From positions 2,807,501 to 2,871,500 of the forward strand of contig NZ_AP022672.1 in assembly GCF_013374095.1 (NCBI RefSeq): a DNA stretch of 64,000 bases. Direction: 5' to 3'. The notes below the pieces were generated by a model, which was given only the letters and a program-made list of their open reading frames with translations, was not told the DNA's origin and did not search any database. The position numbers were made by a program, and so were the translations under genes. Below are positions 34,222-43,006 of this stretch, in pieces. How positions within the stretch are numbered: position 1 is the stretch's first letter; every line of letters starts with the position of its first letter. The DNA comes from Sphingomonas sp. HMP6 (GTDB taxonomy: Bacteria > Pseudomonadota > Alphaproteobacteria > Sphingomonadales > Sphingomonadaceae).

Positions 34222-35961
34222 ATGAGCAACGCCCTCACCCCCTCGCCGCAGTCCGGAGTCGCCGCCTTGGTGCCCGAGCGCTTCGCCAACCCCCTCAACC
34301 AGTTGCAGGGCTTGCTCGCGCAACCTGCGGTGCGGCGCAGTTTGCCGATGGTGCTGCTCGTCGGCTTGGTCGCGGCGGCGGCACTCGCCTGGATGATGAT
34401 CGCCACGCCGAACCAGAAGACGCTGTTCGCGGGGCTGGCCGATGCCGACAAAGCGTCGGTGACCGCCGCGTTGCAGCAGGCCAACATCACGTCGAAGATC
34501 GATGAGGGCACCGGCGCGCTGACCGTCAACGAAGACGATTATTCGCGCGCGCGCATCCTGCTCGCCGGGCAGGGCCTGCCCAAAGCGGCACCCGGCGGCT
34601 ATCAAATCCTCGATAATCTGCCGATGGGCGTGTCGCGCGCGGTGGAGGGCGAACGCTTGCGCCAGGCGCGCGAGACCGAGCTTGCCCGCTCGATCCAGGA
34701 AATCGATGCCGTGGCCGAGGCGCGCGTCCATCTCGCCACGCCTGAACAATCGGTCTTCGTGCGCGACAATGCAGCACCGTCCGCGTCGGTCATCGTCAAA
34801 TTGCAGCCCGGGCGCAGCCTCGGCGACGCGCAGGTCTCCTCGATCGTCAATCTCGTCGCCTCGTCGGTCCCCGGCATGAAGCCCGAGGGCGTGACGATCG
34901 TCGATCAGATGGGCGGCTTGCTGACCAAGGGCGCGCATGAAAGCCAGCTCGGCATCGCCAGCGACGAACGCATCGCGTTTCAGCGCCGGGTCGAGGATAA
35001 ATATCGCGCGCAAGTCGTGCAATTGCTCACGCCCTTGATCGGCGCGGGCAATTTCACCACCGAAGTGCAGGCCGATGTCGATCTGAACGAAACGCAGGCG
35101 ACGCGCGAAAGCTATGACAAGCAAGGCGCGTTGCGGGTCGAACAGGGTAATTGGACCGGCAATGGCAATCCGGCAACGGCGGCCCCCGGCGGTATCCCCG
35201 GCGCGCTGTCGAATACCCCGCCGCCCGCCTCGACGCTGTCCGCACCACAGCCTGCAGCAACGCCGACGCCTGGTGCCACTCCGGTGGCCGGAGCGACGAC
35301 ACCGGGTGCGGTCGCGCCGGTCGTCGCGGCGGCAGCGGGTGCGGTCAGCGATGCGCTGAAGGCGAGCGACCAATATTCGCGGGCCTATGATCTCGGCAAG
35401 GAAGTGTCGGTCAGCCGTACCGCGCCGGGCACGATCACGCGCCTGTCGGTTGCAGTGCTGTTGCGCGATCCCGACACGGGCAAGCCGCGCGGCACGGTCG
35501 AAATCCAGCAGATCACCTCGCTGGTGCAGACCGCGGTCGGCTTCAGCCCAGGCCGTGGCGACCGCGTCACCGTGATCAGCCGCAAATTTGCTGGGGCCAC
35601 CGCGCTCGATGAAAAGCAGCCCTGGTATGAAGCCGGGTGGCTGCCCGTGGTGGCGCGCAACGTGACGGCGATCGTCATTGCGTTGCTGGTGCTGTTCCTC
35701 GGCATCCGCCCGCTCGCCAAGGCGGTGCTCAAGAAGCGCGAGGAGCCTGCGCCGCAGCCCCGCGCCGCGCTCGGCCGCGATTATGTCGCCGAATCGCAAG
35801 GCGGTGGCCAGATGCCGCCCCCGCCCGGGGACCAGCCCGTCAGCATCGACGCGCTCGAAAAGACGCGCGGTTATGACGACCGGATCGGCATGGTGCGCGG
35901 CTTCACCCGCGACAATCCGGCGCGCGCTGCGCTCGCCGTACGGGATATGATCAAGTCATGA
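34222..35961 (+). CDS. fliF: Flagellar MS-ring protein FliF
   Basis: Encodes 579 residues. N-terminal membrane helix (LPMVLLVGLVAAAALAWMMI), periplasmic ring-building domains with GQGLPKAAPGGYQILDNLPMGVSR split across GQGLPKAAPGG and ILDNLPMGVS, a Pro/Ala-rich insert at about 315-385, a second membrane helix (VTAIVIALLVLFLGIRPLAK) and a C-terminal FliG-binding tail (DDRIGMVRGFTRDNPARAAL). It is the base ring of the flagellar motor. The start is ATG 34222 (MSNALTPS); the GAGGA 10 bases upstream lies within the right arm of the structured element. It overlaps fliG (ATGA). Confidence 0.96.
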   Translation: MSNALTPSPQSGVAALVPERFANPLNQLQGLLAQPAVRRSLPMVLLVGLVAAAALAWMMIATPNQKTLFAGLADADKASVTAALQQANITSKIDEGTGALTVNEDDYSRARILLAGQGLPKAAPGGYQILDNLPMGVSRAVEGERLRQARETELARSIQEIDAVAEARVHLATPEQSVFVRDNAAPSASVIVKLQPGRSLGDAQVSSIVNLVASSVPGMKPEGVTIVDQMGGLLTKGAHESQLGIASDERIAFQRRVEDKYRAQVVQLLTPLIGAGNFTTEVQADVDLNETQATRESYDKQGALRVEQGNWTGNGNPATAAPGGIPGALSNTPPPASTLSAPQPAATPTPGATPVAGATTPGAVAPVVAAAAGAVSDALKASDQYSRAYDLGKEVSVSRTAPGTITRLSVAVLLRDPDTGKPRGTVEIQQITSLVQTAVGFSPGRGDRVTVISRKFAGATALDEKQPWYEAGWLPVVARNVTAIVIALLVLFLGIRPLAKAVLKKREEPAPQPRAALGRDYVAESQGGGQMPPPPGDQPVSIDALEKTRGYDDRIGMVRGFTRDNPARAALAVRDMIKS

Positions 35962-36977
35962 ACGCTCCGACCAATTCCCTGGGCCGAACCTATACCGGCG
36001 TCGAACGCGCCGCTGTGCTGATGATGCTGGTCGGCGAGGAAGAGGCGGCTGCAATCCTGCAGAAGCTGGATCCCGAAGAAGTGCGTCAGCTCGGCAAGGC
36101 GATGTTCGCGGTTGCCGATGTCAGCGAAATCGAGGTCGAGCATGTGCTCGACGATTTCGTCGGAAAAGCCCGTGAAAGAACTGCGATCGGCTTCGACCCG
36201 CGCCCGCGGATCGAGGCGGTGATGACGCGCGCGCTGGGTCAGGAAAAGGCCGACAGCGTGCTCGCGCGGATCGTGCCGGCGCAGGAGGCGTGCCAGATCG
36301 ATCTGCTCGACTGGCTCGACGCCGGGGAAATTGCCGCGATGATCGAGAAAGAGCATCCGCAAATCGCCGCGGTGCTGATCGCCAATCTCGATCCCGCGGT
36401 CGGCGCGCAAGTGCTCGAACTGATGCCCGATGCGGTGCAGCCCGACATCCTCCACCGCCTCGCGCGGCTTGGGCCGATCACGCCCGAGGCGGTCGCCACG
36501 CTGAAAACCATGCTCGCCAACCGCACCACGTCGAGCCAGACGCAGACCGGGGTCACGCTCGGCGGCACGCGCGATGCGGCCAAGATCCTGTCGAGCGGGC
36601 GCAAGGCGACCGAGCTGCGCGTCATGCCCAAATTGTTCAAGATCGACCGCGAAGTCGCCAAGGCGATCGAAGAGGCGATGTTCGTGTTCGACAATCTGCT
36701 CGAGCTCGACGACAAGAATCTCGGCACGCTGATCCGCAATATCGACAGCGACATTCTCACGCGCGCGCTGAAGGGCGTCGACGAGAGCATCCGCAGCCGT
36801 TTCCTCGGCTGCATGTCGAGCCGCGCCGCCGATGGCATTCGCGACGAGATGGAGGCGCGCGGGCCGATGAAGCTCAGCGAAGTGCTCGATGCGCAAAAGG
36901 TGATCATCCAGATCGCACGCAATCTCGCCAAGGACGGCACGATCCAAATGGGCGGCGGTGACGACGATTATGTCTGA
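35958..36977 (+). CDS. fliG: Flagellar motor switch protein FliG
   Basis: Encodes 339 residues. Shows VERAAVLMMLVGEEEAAAIL, EHPQIAAVLIANLDP (EHPQT-like) and the C-terminal torque helix region VDESIRSRFLGCMSSRAAD. FliG sits on the MS ring and interacts with the stator. It overlaps fliF by 4 bases (ATGA) and fliH by 8. Length and motifs are normal. Confidence 0.96.
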   Translation: MNAPTNSLGRTYTGVERAAVLMMLVGEEEAAAILQKLDPEEVRQLGKAMFAVADVSEIEVEHVLDDFVGKARERTAIGFDPRPRIEAVMTRALGQEKADSVLARIVPAQEACQIDLLDWLDAGEIAAMIEKEHPQIAAVLIANLDPAVGAQVLELMPDAVQPDILHRLARLGPITPEAVATLKTMLANRTTSSQTQTGVTLGGTRDAAKILSSGRKATELRVMPKLFKIDREVAKAIEEAMFVFDNLLELDDKNLGTLIRNIDSDILTRALKGVDESIRSRFLGCMSSRAADGIRDEMEARGPMKLSEVLDAQKVIIQIARNLAKDGTIQMGGGDDDYV

Positions 36978-37707
36978 GTTTACAGCCGGTTTTTCATCGC
37001 GGGGCCATGGCGTCGCGGAGGCGCTGCAAGCCGCGTTTGCGCCGCGTGTTGGCGGTTTTGCCGTCGCCGACCTGCGCGAACGCGCGACGCGGGGGCCCGT
37101 CCATTTCGCGCCGCAAGGGGAGGGCGAGGCCGGCCCGAAGCACTTCGCACCGGCCAACCCGGCTGTGAATCCGACCGCAGGCTGGGATCCGCTCGACGCC
37201 GCCGCGCCACAGACCAGCTTCGTCGATCCCGTCGTGGCGGCGCATGCAGCGGGATATGCCGAGGGCGTCGAGGCCGCGTTGGCGGAGATCGCCGCGACCG
37301 GGGAGCGCGACCGCGCCTTGCTCGCGTCCCTGACCGCCGCCTTGCAAGCCGACGACCGGGTTGACCGCGACGCGGTGGCGCAGCGCTTGCGGCAGACGGT
37401 GCTGTTCCTCGTCACACGGCTCGTCGGCGAAGTCGGCATTGCGCCCGATATCCTCGCACGCCGGATCGATGCTGCCGCCGAAATGCTGAGCGATGCCGCA
37501 GAATCGGCGATGCTGCGCGTTCATCCCGACGATCTTCCCTTGCTTGAGGGCACGCTGCCGCGCCAGATTTTCGCGATCGCCGATGCGCGCGTCGCGCGCG
37601 GTGCGTTCGTGCTCGAAAGCGCCTCGACGATCGTCGAGGACGGTCCGGAAGAATGGCTCGAACAATTGGCGCAAGCGATCGACCGCGTTGCGGTGCCGGG
37701 CGCATGA
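36970..37707 (+). CDS. fliH: Flagellar assembly protein FliH
   Basis: Encodes about 245 residues. The C-terminal half (DRDAVAQRLRQTVLFLVTRLVGEVGI, then MLRVHPDDLPLLEG) resembles FliH/HrpE stator-like proteins that regulate the export ATPase FliI. The N-terminal part is of low complexity. ATG 36970 (MSEFTAG) overlaps the end of fliG. A family A palindrome follows the stop within 13 bases. Confidence 0.82.
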   Translation: MSEFTAGFSSRGHGVAEALQAAFAPRVGGFAVADLRERATRGPVHFAPQGEGEAGPKHFAPANPAVNPTAGWDPLDAAAPQTSFVDPVVAAHAAGYAEGVEAALAEIAATGERDRALLASLTAALQADDRVDRDAVAQRLRQTVLFLVTRLVGEVGIAPDILARRIDAAAEMLSDAAESAMLRVHPDDLPLLEGTLPRQIFAIADARVARGAFVLESASTIVEDGPEEWLEQLAQAIDRVAVPGA

Positions 37708-37719
37708 ACGCACTCTCGA

Positions 37720-37807
37720 CCGTTCGTGCTGAGCCTGTCGAAGCACCGTCCACCACGCGTACCGAAGCCCGTGGGGCACCTGCCCTTCGACAAACTCAGG
37801 GCGAACC
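37720..37807. repeat. Palindromic repeat, family A (copy 2), between fliH and fliI
   Basis: Left arm CGTTCGTGCTGAGCCTGTCG at 37721-37740 and right arm CCCTTCGACAAACTCAGGGC with CGAACC to 37807 form an imperfect inverted repeat of about 26 bp. It lies inside the fli operon, 13 bp after the fliH stop and 18 bp before the fliI start. Confidence 0.8.
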
Positions 37808-37825
37808 GGAAGGGCATGCCCCGTC

Positions 37826-39154
37826 ATGCTGAACCGCTTCACCGGCGACTATCTCGATTCGCTCGGCCTCCCCGATTTCACGCCGCGCCCTAAGGTATCT
37901 GGGCGGCTTGCGTCGTTCGATGGTCTGTTGATGGAGGCGGTCGGCCTCACGCTGCCGGTCGGGACCGTCTGCCAGGTCGGCGACCGCGCATCAGGCGTCG
38001 AGGCTGAGGTAATCGGTTTCCGCAATGGCCGCACACTGTTGATGAATCTCGGCGGGGCGGCGGCACTCCTTCCGCAAGCCCCCGTCCGTCCGCTCGGCGC
38101 GCCGGGCGAGGCCGAGGTCGGGCCTGCCATGCTCGGCCGCGTGGTCGATGGCGCGGGCAAGCCGATCGACGGCTTGGGACCAATTCGCGGTGCGGCGCGC
38201 TGGCCGCTTGCGGGCAAGATGCAATCGCCGCTCGATCGCGGCCGCGTGCTCAAACCGCTCGATGTCGGGGTACGCGCGATCAACGGCTTGCTCACCGTTG
38301 GTCAGGGTCAACGCATTGGCATCATGGCGGGGTCTGGCGTCGGTAAATCGGTGCTGCTCGGCATGATCGTGCGCGCGGCCGAAGCCGATGTCATCGTGAT
38401 CGGCCTGATCGGCGAGCGCAGCCGCGAAGTTGCCGACTTCCTCGAAACCAAGGTCGCGGGCGAAGCACGCAAGCGCGCCGTCGTCGTCGCGGTCCCCGCC
38501 AACCATTCGCCGGTGCTGCGCATCCGTGGGGCTCTCCGCACCCACGCCATTGCCGAGGCGTTTCGTGCGCAAGGCAAGAAGGTGTTGCTGATCATGGATT
38601 CGCTCACGCGCGTCGCCCATGCCGGGCGTGAGATTGGCTTGGCGCTCGGCGAACCCGCCAGCGCGCGCGGTTACCCGCCCTCGGCAATCGCGATGCTGCC
38701 CAATCTGATCGAGCGGGCGGGCGTCGATGTCCACACCGGCGGATCGATCACCGCGATCTACACCGTGCTCGCCGATGGCGACGACGGTAACGATCCGGTG
38801 GTCGACAGCGCGCGCTCGATCCTCGACGGGCATATCGTGCTCTCGCGCCAGCTCGCCGAGCGCGGCGTATACCCTGCGATCGACATCGGCCCCTCGGTCA
38901 GCCGCGTGATGAGCGACATCGTCGGCACGCCGCATTTGAAGGCCGCGCGCGTGCTGCGGCGTCACCTCGCCACCTATGAGGAAAATCGCGATCTCGTGCT
39001 GATGGGCGCGTATCGCTCGGGTGCCGATCCGGCGATCGATGCCGCCATCGCCTGCCACCCGGCGGTGATGGAATATATCAAGCAGGATCCCGACGAAATG
39101 GTCACGCTCGATGATGCCGCGGCCGAGCTGATCGGCGTCTTCGCGGATGGCTAA
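37826..39154 (+). CDS. fliI: Flagellum-specific ATP synthase FliI (export ATPase)
   Basis: Encodes 442 residues. Walker A AGSGVGKS (168-175), Walker B region KVLLIMDSLTRVAHA, and GYPPSAIAMLPNLIERAG as in FliI/F1-beta-like ATPases. It powers export of flagellar subunits with FliH and FliJ. It overlaps fliJ by 8 bases. Confidence 0.96.
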   Translation: MLNRFTGDYLDSLGLPDFTPRPKVSGRLASFDGLLMEAVGLTLPVGTVCQVGDRASGVEAEVIGFRNGRTLLMNLGGAAALLPQAPVRPLGAPGEAEVGPAMLGRVVDGAGKPIDGLGPIRGAARWPLAGKMQSPLDRGRVLKPLDVGVRAINGLLTVGQGQRIGIMAGSGVGKSVLLGMIVRAAEADVIVIGLIGERSREVADFLETKVAGEARKRAVVVAVPANHSPVLRIRGALRTHAIAEAFRAQGKKVLLIMDSLTRVAHAGREIGLALGEPASARGYPPSAIAMLPNLIERAGVDVHTGGSITAIYTVLADGDDGNDPVVDSARSILDGHIVLSRQLAERGVYPAIDIGPSVSRVMSDIVGTPHLKAARVLRRHLATYEENRDLVLMGAYRSGADPAIDAAIACHPAVMEYIKQDPDEMVTLDDAAAELIGVFADG

Positions 39155-39563
39155 ATCCAAACTCGACCGCATCCTGCGCGTCCGCACCTTGCAGCTCGGA
39201 CTCGTCCAGGCCGAGGAATCGCGGGCACAGGAACGCGCGGCGAGCGAGGCGATGCTCAAATCCCGGATCGCGCAGCTCGTCGCAGGGGTCTCGCCAGCGC
39301 CGGCACCCGTCGCTGCCTTCTCGCTCGTCGCTGCGGCGCATTTCCGCGAGCGCTTGCACCAATCCGCCGAAGCCGCCGAGGGGCGGCTGCGCGCGGCGCA
39401 AGCCGTCGTCGAACGTGCCGCGGAAGCAACGCGTGAGGCGCGGCGCGACCAGAGCGCGATCGAGAAGCTGATCGCCCGCGCCGAGGCCGACGCCGTGGTC
39501 AAGGCGATCCGCGCGATGGAAGCAATGCCGCCGTCGCGCAAAATCCGGCATGATCCTTGCTGA
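39147..39563 (+). CDS. fliJ: Flagellar export chaperone FliJ (probable)
   Basis: Encodes 138 residues, mostly a predicted coiled coil (RILRVRTLQLGLVQAEESRA, EAAEGRLRAAQAVVERAAEA), the FliJ pattern. The sequence is poorly conserved; the call rests on coiled-coil character, length and position between fliI and fliK. Confidence 0.8.
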   Translation: MAKSKLDRILRVRTLQLGLVQAEESRAQERAASEAMLKSRIAQLVAGVSPAPAPVAAFSLVAAAHFRERLHQSAEAAEGRLRAAQAVVERAAEATREARRDQSAIEKLIARAEADAVVKAIRAMEAMPPSRKIRHDPC

Positions 39564-39604
39564 AACTCGGACGGGTGCCCGTGTTGGGCCCCGCTGGAGT
39601 TTGC

Positions 39605-40834
39605 ATGATCGACCTGTCGTCCGCTTTGCCACCGCGTGCCCCGCCCGCGCCGCCACCCGTCGTGGTGGCCGAGGGTGCCGTGACGCCAGGGGCTCAGTTC
39701 GCACGGACGCTGGGCGCTTTTCTCGATGCCAAAGAGGCCGCGCTGGAGCCGCAAGCGGCGAACCCGCTCCTTCCCGAACGGCAAGCCGCTGCCGAACCCG
39801 GCAAGGATTTGCCTGTCGCGGGCGACGATGACTCCGCTGCGGCCGATCCGGCGGCAGAAAACCTGTGGCTGGCCGCGCTGCCGCTGCCTGCGCCGCTTCC
39901 CGCCGTGGCGACCGTGCCGACGCCCGATGGCGTGGGAAGCACGACCGCGATTGCGCCAAGCGCGCCGCCCATGACCGGCGATCAGCCCACTGCGCGCGGT
40001 GCTGTGCCGGAGACCCCGCCGCGCGAAACTCTGCCGGTTCAGGACGGTGTGACCGGGCAGATGCCCCCGGCGATTGACGCGCAACCGACGCCGCAAGCGC
40101 TGCCGCCGAAGGTGCTCGATGCGCTGTCTCCCTTGCCCCGTTCCGCAGCGAGCAGCGTTGCTTCGCAACCGATGGCCGATGTCCCGCACGTGACGCCTGA
40201 CGTGTCGGTAGGAGCATCCGCCCCGGTCGATACGCCGGCGCAAGCAATCGCCGTCAGCACGCTGCCGCAGCCCGCCGGTCAGGTCTTTGCGACCGCCCGC
40301 GCGCTTGCCGGGTCGTGGCGCGATCGCACCGCGCCCGGCGAGGGACGCGACCAGATCGAGCTTCCGATGTCCTTCGCCGGTGCCGTGCCGGTCGATTTGC
40401 GCGAACGCGCGCTCGTCCACGCCGCCGCCCAGACCGCGAACCCGGCGCTCGATCTGACCGCCGATAGCGGGCTGCAGCGGATGATCGACCGGATCGAAAT
40501 GCTGCGCGACACTGCCGATGCCGGCGACACGCGCGTGCGGCTCATTCCCGATGCGCTGGGCAGTATCGACGTCGCGGTGCGGCAAGAGGGCGACCGCGTC
40601 CACATCCGCTTCACCGCTGAGCACGAAGCCACGCGCGCCCTGATCGCCGAGGCGCAACCGCGCCTGACCGAACTTGCCGCTGCGCGCGGGGTGCGGATCG
40701 GCGACACCAGCGTCTCGACCGGAACCGGCGGCGGCGGCACCGCACCGCCGCCGCGCCCGGCCCGGCCACCCGCGCCTGCTTCGGCATTGGCCGATGCCAC
40801 CGCGCTTTCCACCCCCGACCACCGCCTCGCCTGA
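39605..40834 (+). CDS. fliK: Flagellar hook-length control protein FliK
   Basis: Encodes about 409 residues. The long first part is Pro/Ala-rich and of low complexity, as usual. The C-terminal domain has VRLIPDALGSIDVAVRQEGD and VHIRFTAEHEATRALIAEAQ, matching the FliK/HpaP-type substrate-specificity switch region (LxPxxLGxVxV). ATG 39605 (MIDLSSALPP) was preferred over TTG 39557 because GGAG lies 6 bases upstream. Confidence 0.87.
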   Translation: MIDLSSALPPRAPPAPPPVVVAEGAVTPGAQFARTLGAFLDAKEAALEPQAANPLLPERQAAAEPGKDLPVAGDDDSAAADPAAENLWLAALPLPAPLPAVATVPTPDGVGSTTAIAPSAPPMTGDQPTARGAVPETPPRETLPVQDGVTGQMPPAIDAQPTPQALPPKVLDALSPLPRSAASSVASQPMADVPHVTPDVSVGASAPVDTPAQAIAVSTLPQPAGQVFATARALAGSWRDRTAPGEGRDQIELPMSFAGAVPVDLRERALVHAAAQTANPALDLTADSGLQRMIDRIEMLRDTADAGDTRVRLIPDALGSIDVAVRQEGDRVHIRFTAEHEATRALIAEAQPRLTELAAARGVRIGDTSVSTGTGGGGTAPPPRPARPPAPASALADATALSTPDHRLA

Positions 40835-40851
40835 CATGAAGGAGCAAGACC

Positions 40852-41454
40852 GTGAGTGACAAGACTGCCATTGAGGACACGCCCAAGAAGAAAAAGGGCG
40901 GCGCGATGAAAATCGTGCTGATCGCCGTCGGTGCCGTGGCTGTGCTCGGCGGCGGTGCCGGCGGCGCGCTCTATGCGATGAACGCGGGGATGCTCGGCGG
41001 GCATGGCGGCGCTGCCGTTGCCGAGGGGCCGCGGCTCGTCCCCAAGGTCGAGCAGAAGCGCGCCGGATCAGGCGAGGGCGAGGGCCATGAATCGAGTGGT
41101 GGGCATAAGCCGCCGACCGGGACCGGCGGCGACAAATATGCCTCCAATTATTATGCGATGGATAAGGAGTTCACCTCCAACCTGCAGGACAGCGTGCACT
41201 TCGTCCAGATCGGCATCGCCGTCTCCACGCCGTATGACGACACCGTCATCGAGAACATCAAGACCAACGAAATCGCCGTGCGATCGTCGATCCTGATGGC
41301 GCTGGGCGACACCACCGAGGAGCAGGTTTTTACCAGCAATGGCAAGCAGATGCTGCAGCGCCGGATCGCCAAGGCGATCAACGATACGCTGAAGGAAAAG
41401 GAAGGTTTCGGGGGCGTTGGTAACGTTTACTTTACCACTTTCGTTGTTCAGTGA
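40852..41454 (+). CDS. fliL: Flagellar basal body-associated protein FliL
   Basis: Encodes 200 residues from a GTG start with AGGAGC upstream. A lysine-rich cytoplasmic head, one membrane helix (MKIVLIAVGAVAVLGGGAGG), a linker and a periplasmic stomatin-like FliL domain (FTSNLQDSVHFVQIGIAVST, then NEIAVRSSILMAL and GNVYFTTFVVQ). FliL assists stator function around the motor. Confidence 0.93.
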   Translation: MSDKTAIEDTPKKKKGGAMKIVLIAVGAVAVLGGGAGGALYAMNAGMLGGHGGAAVAEGPRLVPKVEQKRAGSGEGEGHESSGGHKPPTGTGGDKYASNYYAMDKEFTSNLQDSVHFVQIGIAVSTPYDDTVIENIKTNEIAVRSSILMALGDTTEEQVFTSNGKQMLQRRIAKAINDTLKEKEGFGGVGNVYFTTFVVQ

Positions 41455-41457
41455 GGC

Positions 41458-42453
41458 ATGGTTAACGAAGGCCTTAAGCGCAGCAGCGGCCAGTCAGCGG
41501 ACGAGCGGCGGGAACGTCCCCGGCGCGCGGCGGAGCATGCCGGGCTGGGGGCGACCAATCTCAATCCGTTCGGCGATCTGCACACCGTGCAGCATCTGTC
41601 GGCACGCCTCGCACGCGGCGTGCGCGGCGTGTTTGAACCGTTGTTGCGCAAGGAAGTGCGCTGCTGGGCCGAACCGCTCGTCGTGCAGCGCCTCGCCGAC
41701 TATCGCGCCGAACGCCCCGCCGGGCTGACCGCGTGGCTGCCAATGGCGATGTCGGCGGTCGGTGCGAATGGGGGAACCCTGCCGACCGGCCAGACGCTCG
41801 CCGTGCTCGACGGGCGCTTCGTTATGGAATTGCTCGACCTGTTCTTTGGCGGCACCGGCCATGCGCCGCATGATCTGCCGAGTGAATTCACGCCGGCTGC
41901 CGAAGCGATGATCGCGCAGCTCGGCACGATGCTCGCCGAACCGATACGGACGGCGTGGGAACCGCTCGCCAAGATCAGTTTCGTCCCCGGCCATGTCGAA
42001 GTGAACCCGGCGCTGATCCCCGATTTCGATACCGAGGATGCGGTCGTGGTTACGCGTTTCGGCATTGCAGCCGGCACCGCGAAGCCGGTATTTCTCGATC
42101 TCCTCTATCCCGTCGCAGCACTCAAGCCGCATGGCCCGTCGCTCACCGGCAAGGTGCACGGCAAGACCGCCGAGCCCGATCCGGCGTGGCGCAACGGCCT
42201 CACCCGCGCGGTGATGGACGTGCGCTTCGGCGTGCGCTCGGTGCTTGCCGAACCAATGGTCTCGCTCAGCATGCTGATGGAGCTGAAGCCGGGTGACGTG
42301 ATTCCGATCAGCGTCGGCGGTGATGTTCCGGTGATGGTCGGCGGTGACCGGCTCGGCGCAGGCACGGTGGGCACGTCGAACGGCAAGGCCGCGATCAAGC
42401 TCACCAGTATTTCCTACGAACTGAATACCGACCTCGGGGGCAATTTCCAATGA
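41458..42453 (+). CDS. fliM: Flagellar motor switch protein FliM
   Basis: Encodes 331 residues. The middle domain has LDLFFGGTGHAP (GGxG) and the C-terminal SpoA domain has ELKPGDVIPIS. FliM links FliG to FliN in the C ring and normally binds phospho-CheY by an N-terminal LSQ-EID-LL helix. That helix is not present: the protein begins MVNEGLKRSSGQSADERRER, and an in-frame stop lies directly upstream, so no longer start is possible. It overlaps fliN by 4 bases (ATGA). Confidence 0.93.
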   Translation: MVNEGLKRSSGQSADERRERPRRAAEHAGLGATNLNPFGDLHTVQHLSARLARGVRGVFEPLLRKEVRCWAEPLVVQRLADYRAERPAGLTAWLPMAMSAVGANGGTLPTGQTLAVLDGRFVMELLDLFFGGTGHAPHDLPSEFTPAAEAMIAQLGTMLAEPIRTAWEPLAKISFVPGHVEVNPALIPDFDTEDAVVVTRFGIAAGTAKPVFLDLLYPVAALKPHGPSLTGKVHGKTAEPDPAWRNGLTRAVMDVRFGVRSVLAEPMVSLSMLMELKPGDVIPISVGGDVPVMVGGDRLGAGTVGTSNGKAAIKLTSISYELNTDLGGNFQ

Positions 42454-42740
42454 ACGACATGACGGGTGGGTTTCCGGTCGATGCGAGCCTCGCGGCCAAC
42501 TTCCGGCTGCTGCAGGATGTCGACGTCAAATTGACAGTCGAGATCGGTTCGACCTCGCTCACGCTGCGCGAATTGCTCGCGCTCGGCGAATCGAGCGTGA
42601 TCGAGCTCGACCGCCAGGCCAATGAATTGCTCGACGTGCTGGTCAACGGCACGCTGATCGGGCGCGGCGAAGTGGTGATGGTCGGTGACCGCTTCGGCGT
42701 GCGCATGACCGAGCTGGTTTCCCCTGAAAAGCGGGCCTGA
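42450..42740 (+). CDS. fliN: Flagellar motor switch protein FliN
   Basis: Encodes 96 residues, essentially one SpoA domain: LLQDVDVKLTVEIGSTSLTL, LLALGESSVIELDR, VLVNGTLIGRGEVVMVGDRFGVRMTEL (in parts). It forms the bottom of the C ring. It is coupled to fliM (ATGA). Confidence 0.96.
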   Translation: MNDMTGGFPVDASLAANFRLLQDVDVKLTVEIGSTSLTLRELLALGESSVIELDRQANELLDVLVNGTLIGRGEVVMVGDRFGVRMTELVSPEKRA

Positions 42741-42745
42741 CGGCG

Positions 42746-43006
42746 ATGATGTGGTCCTATGTCCTGAAGCTGGTCGTGCTGCTGCCGCTCGTCTGCGGCC
42801 TGATGATCGGGTGCCTCTACGCCTGGCGCAAACTTGAATCACGGATGCCGGGGCAACCCGCCAACCGGATGCTCAAGGTCAACGAAACGATGATGATCTC
42901 GCCCAGCGTCCGCCTGGCCGTGATCGATTTCGAGGGGCGCAAGCTGCTCGTCTCGGTCAGCCGCACCGGCGTCACGCTGATCGATCGCGGAAGCGACGCG
43001 GCGTGA
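42746..43006 (+). CDS. fliO: Flagellar biosynthesis protein FliO
   Basis: Encodes 86 residues: one membrane helix (YVLKLVVLLPLVCGLMIGC) and a small beta domain (LKVNETMMISPSVRLAVIDF, RKLLVSVSRTGVTLID), the FliO layout. FliO helps assemble FliP in the export gate. Placed between fliN and fliP with a GTGA overlap to fliP. Confidence 0.88.
   Translation: MMWSYVLKLVVLLPLVCGLMIGCLYAWRKLESRMPGQPANRMLKVNETMMISPSVRLAVIDFEGRKLLVSVSRTGVTLIDRGSDAA

Noticed and set aside
37994..40837. A 900-codon minus-strand frame opposite fliI-fliK
   Set aside because: Translation is Arg/Gly-rich without domains, and the plus strand has recognisable flagellar genes throughout.
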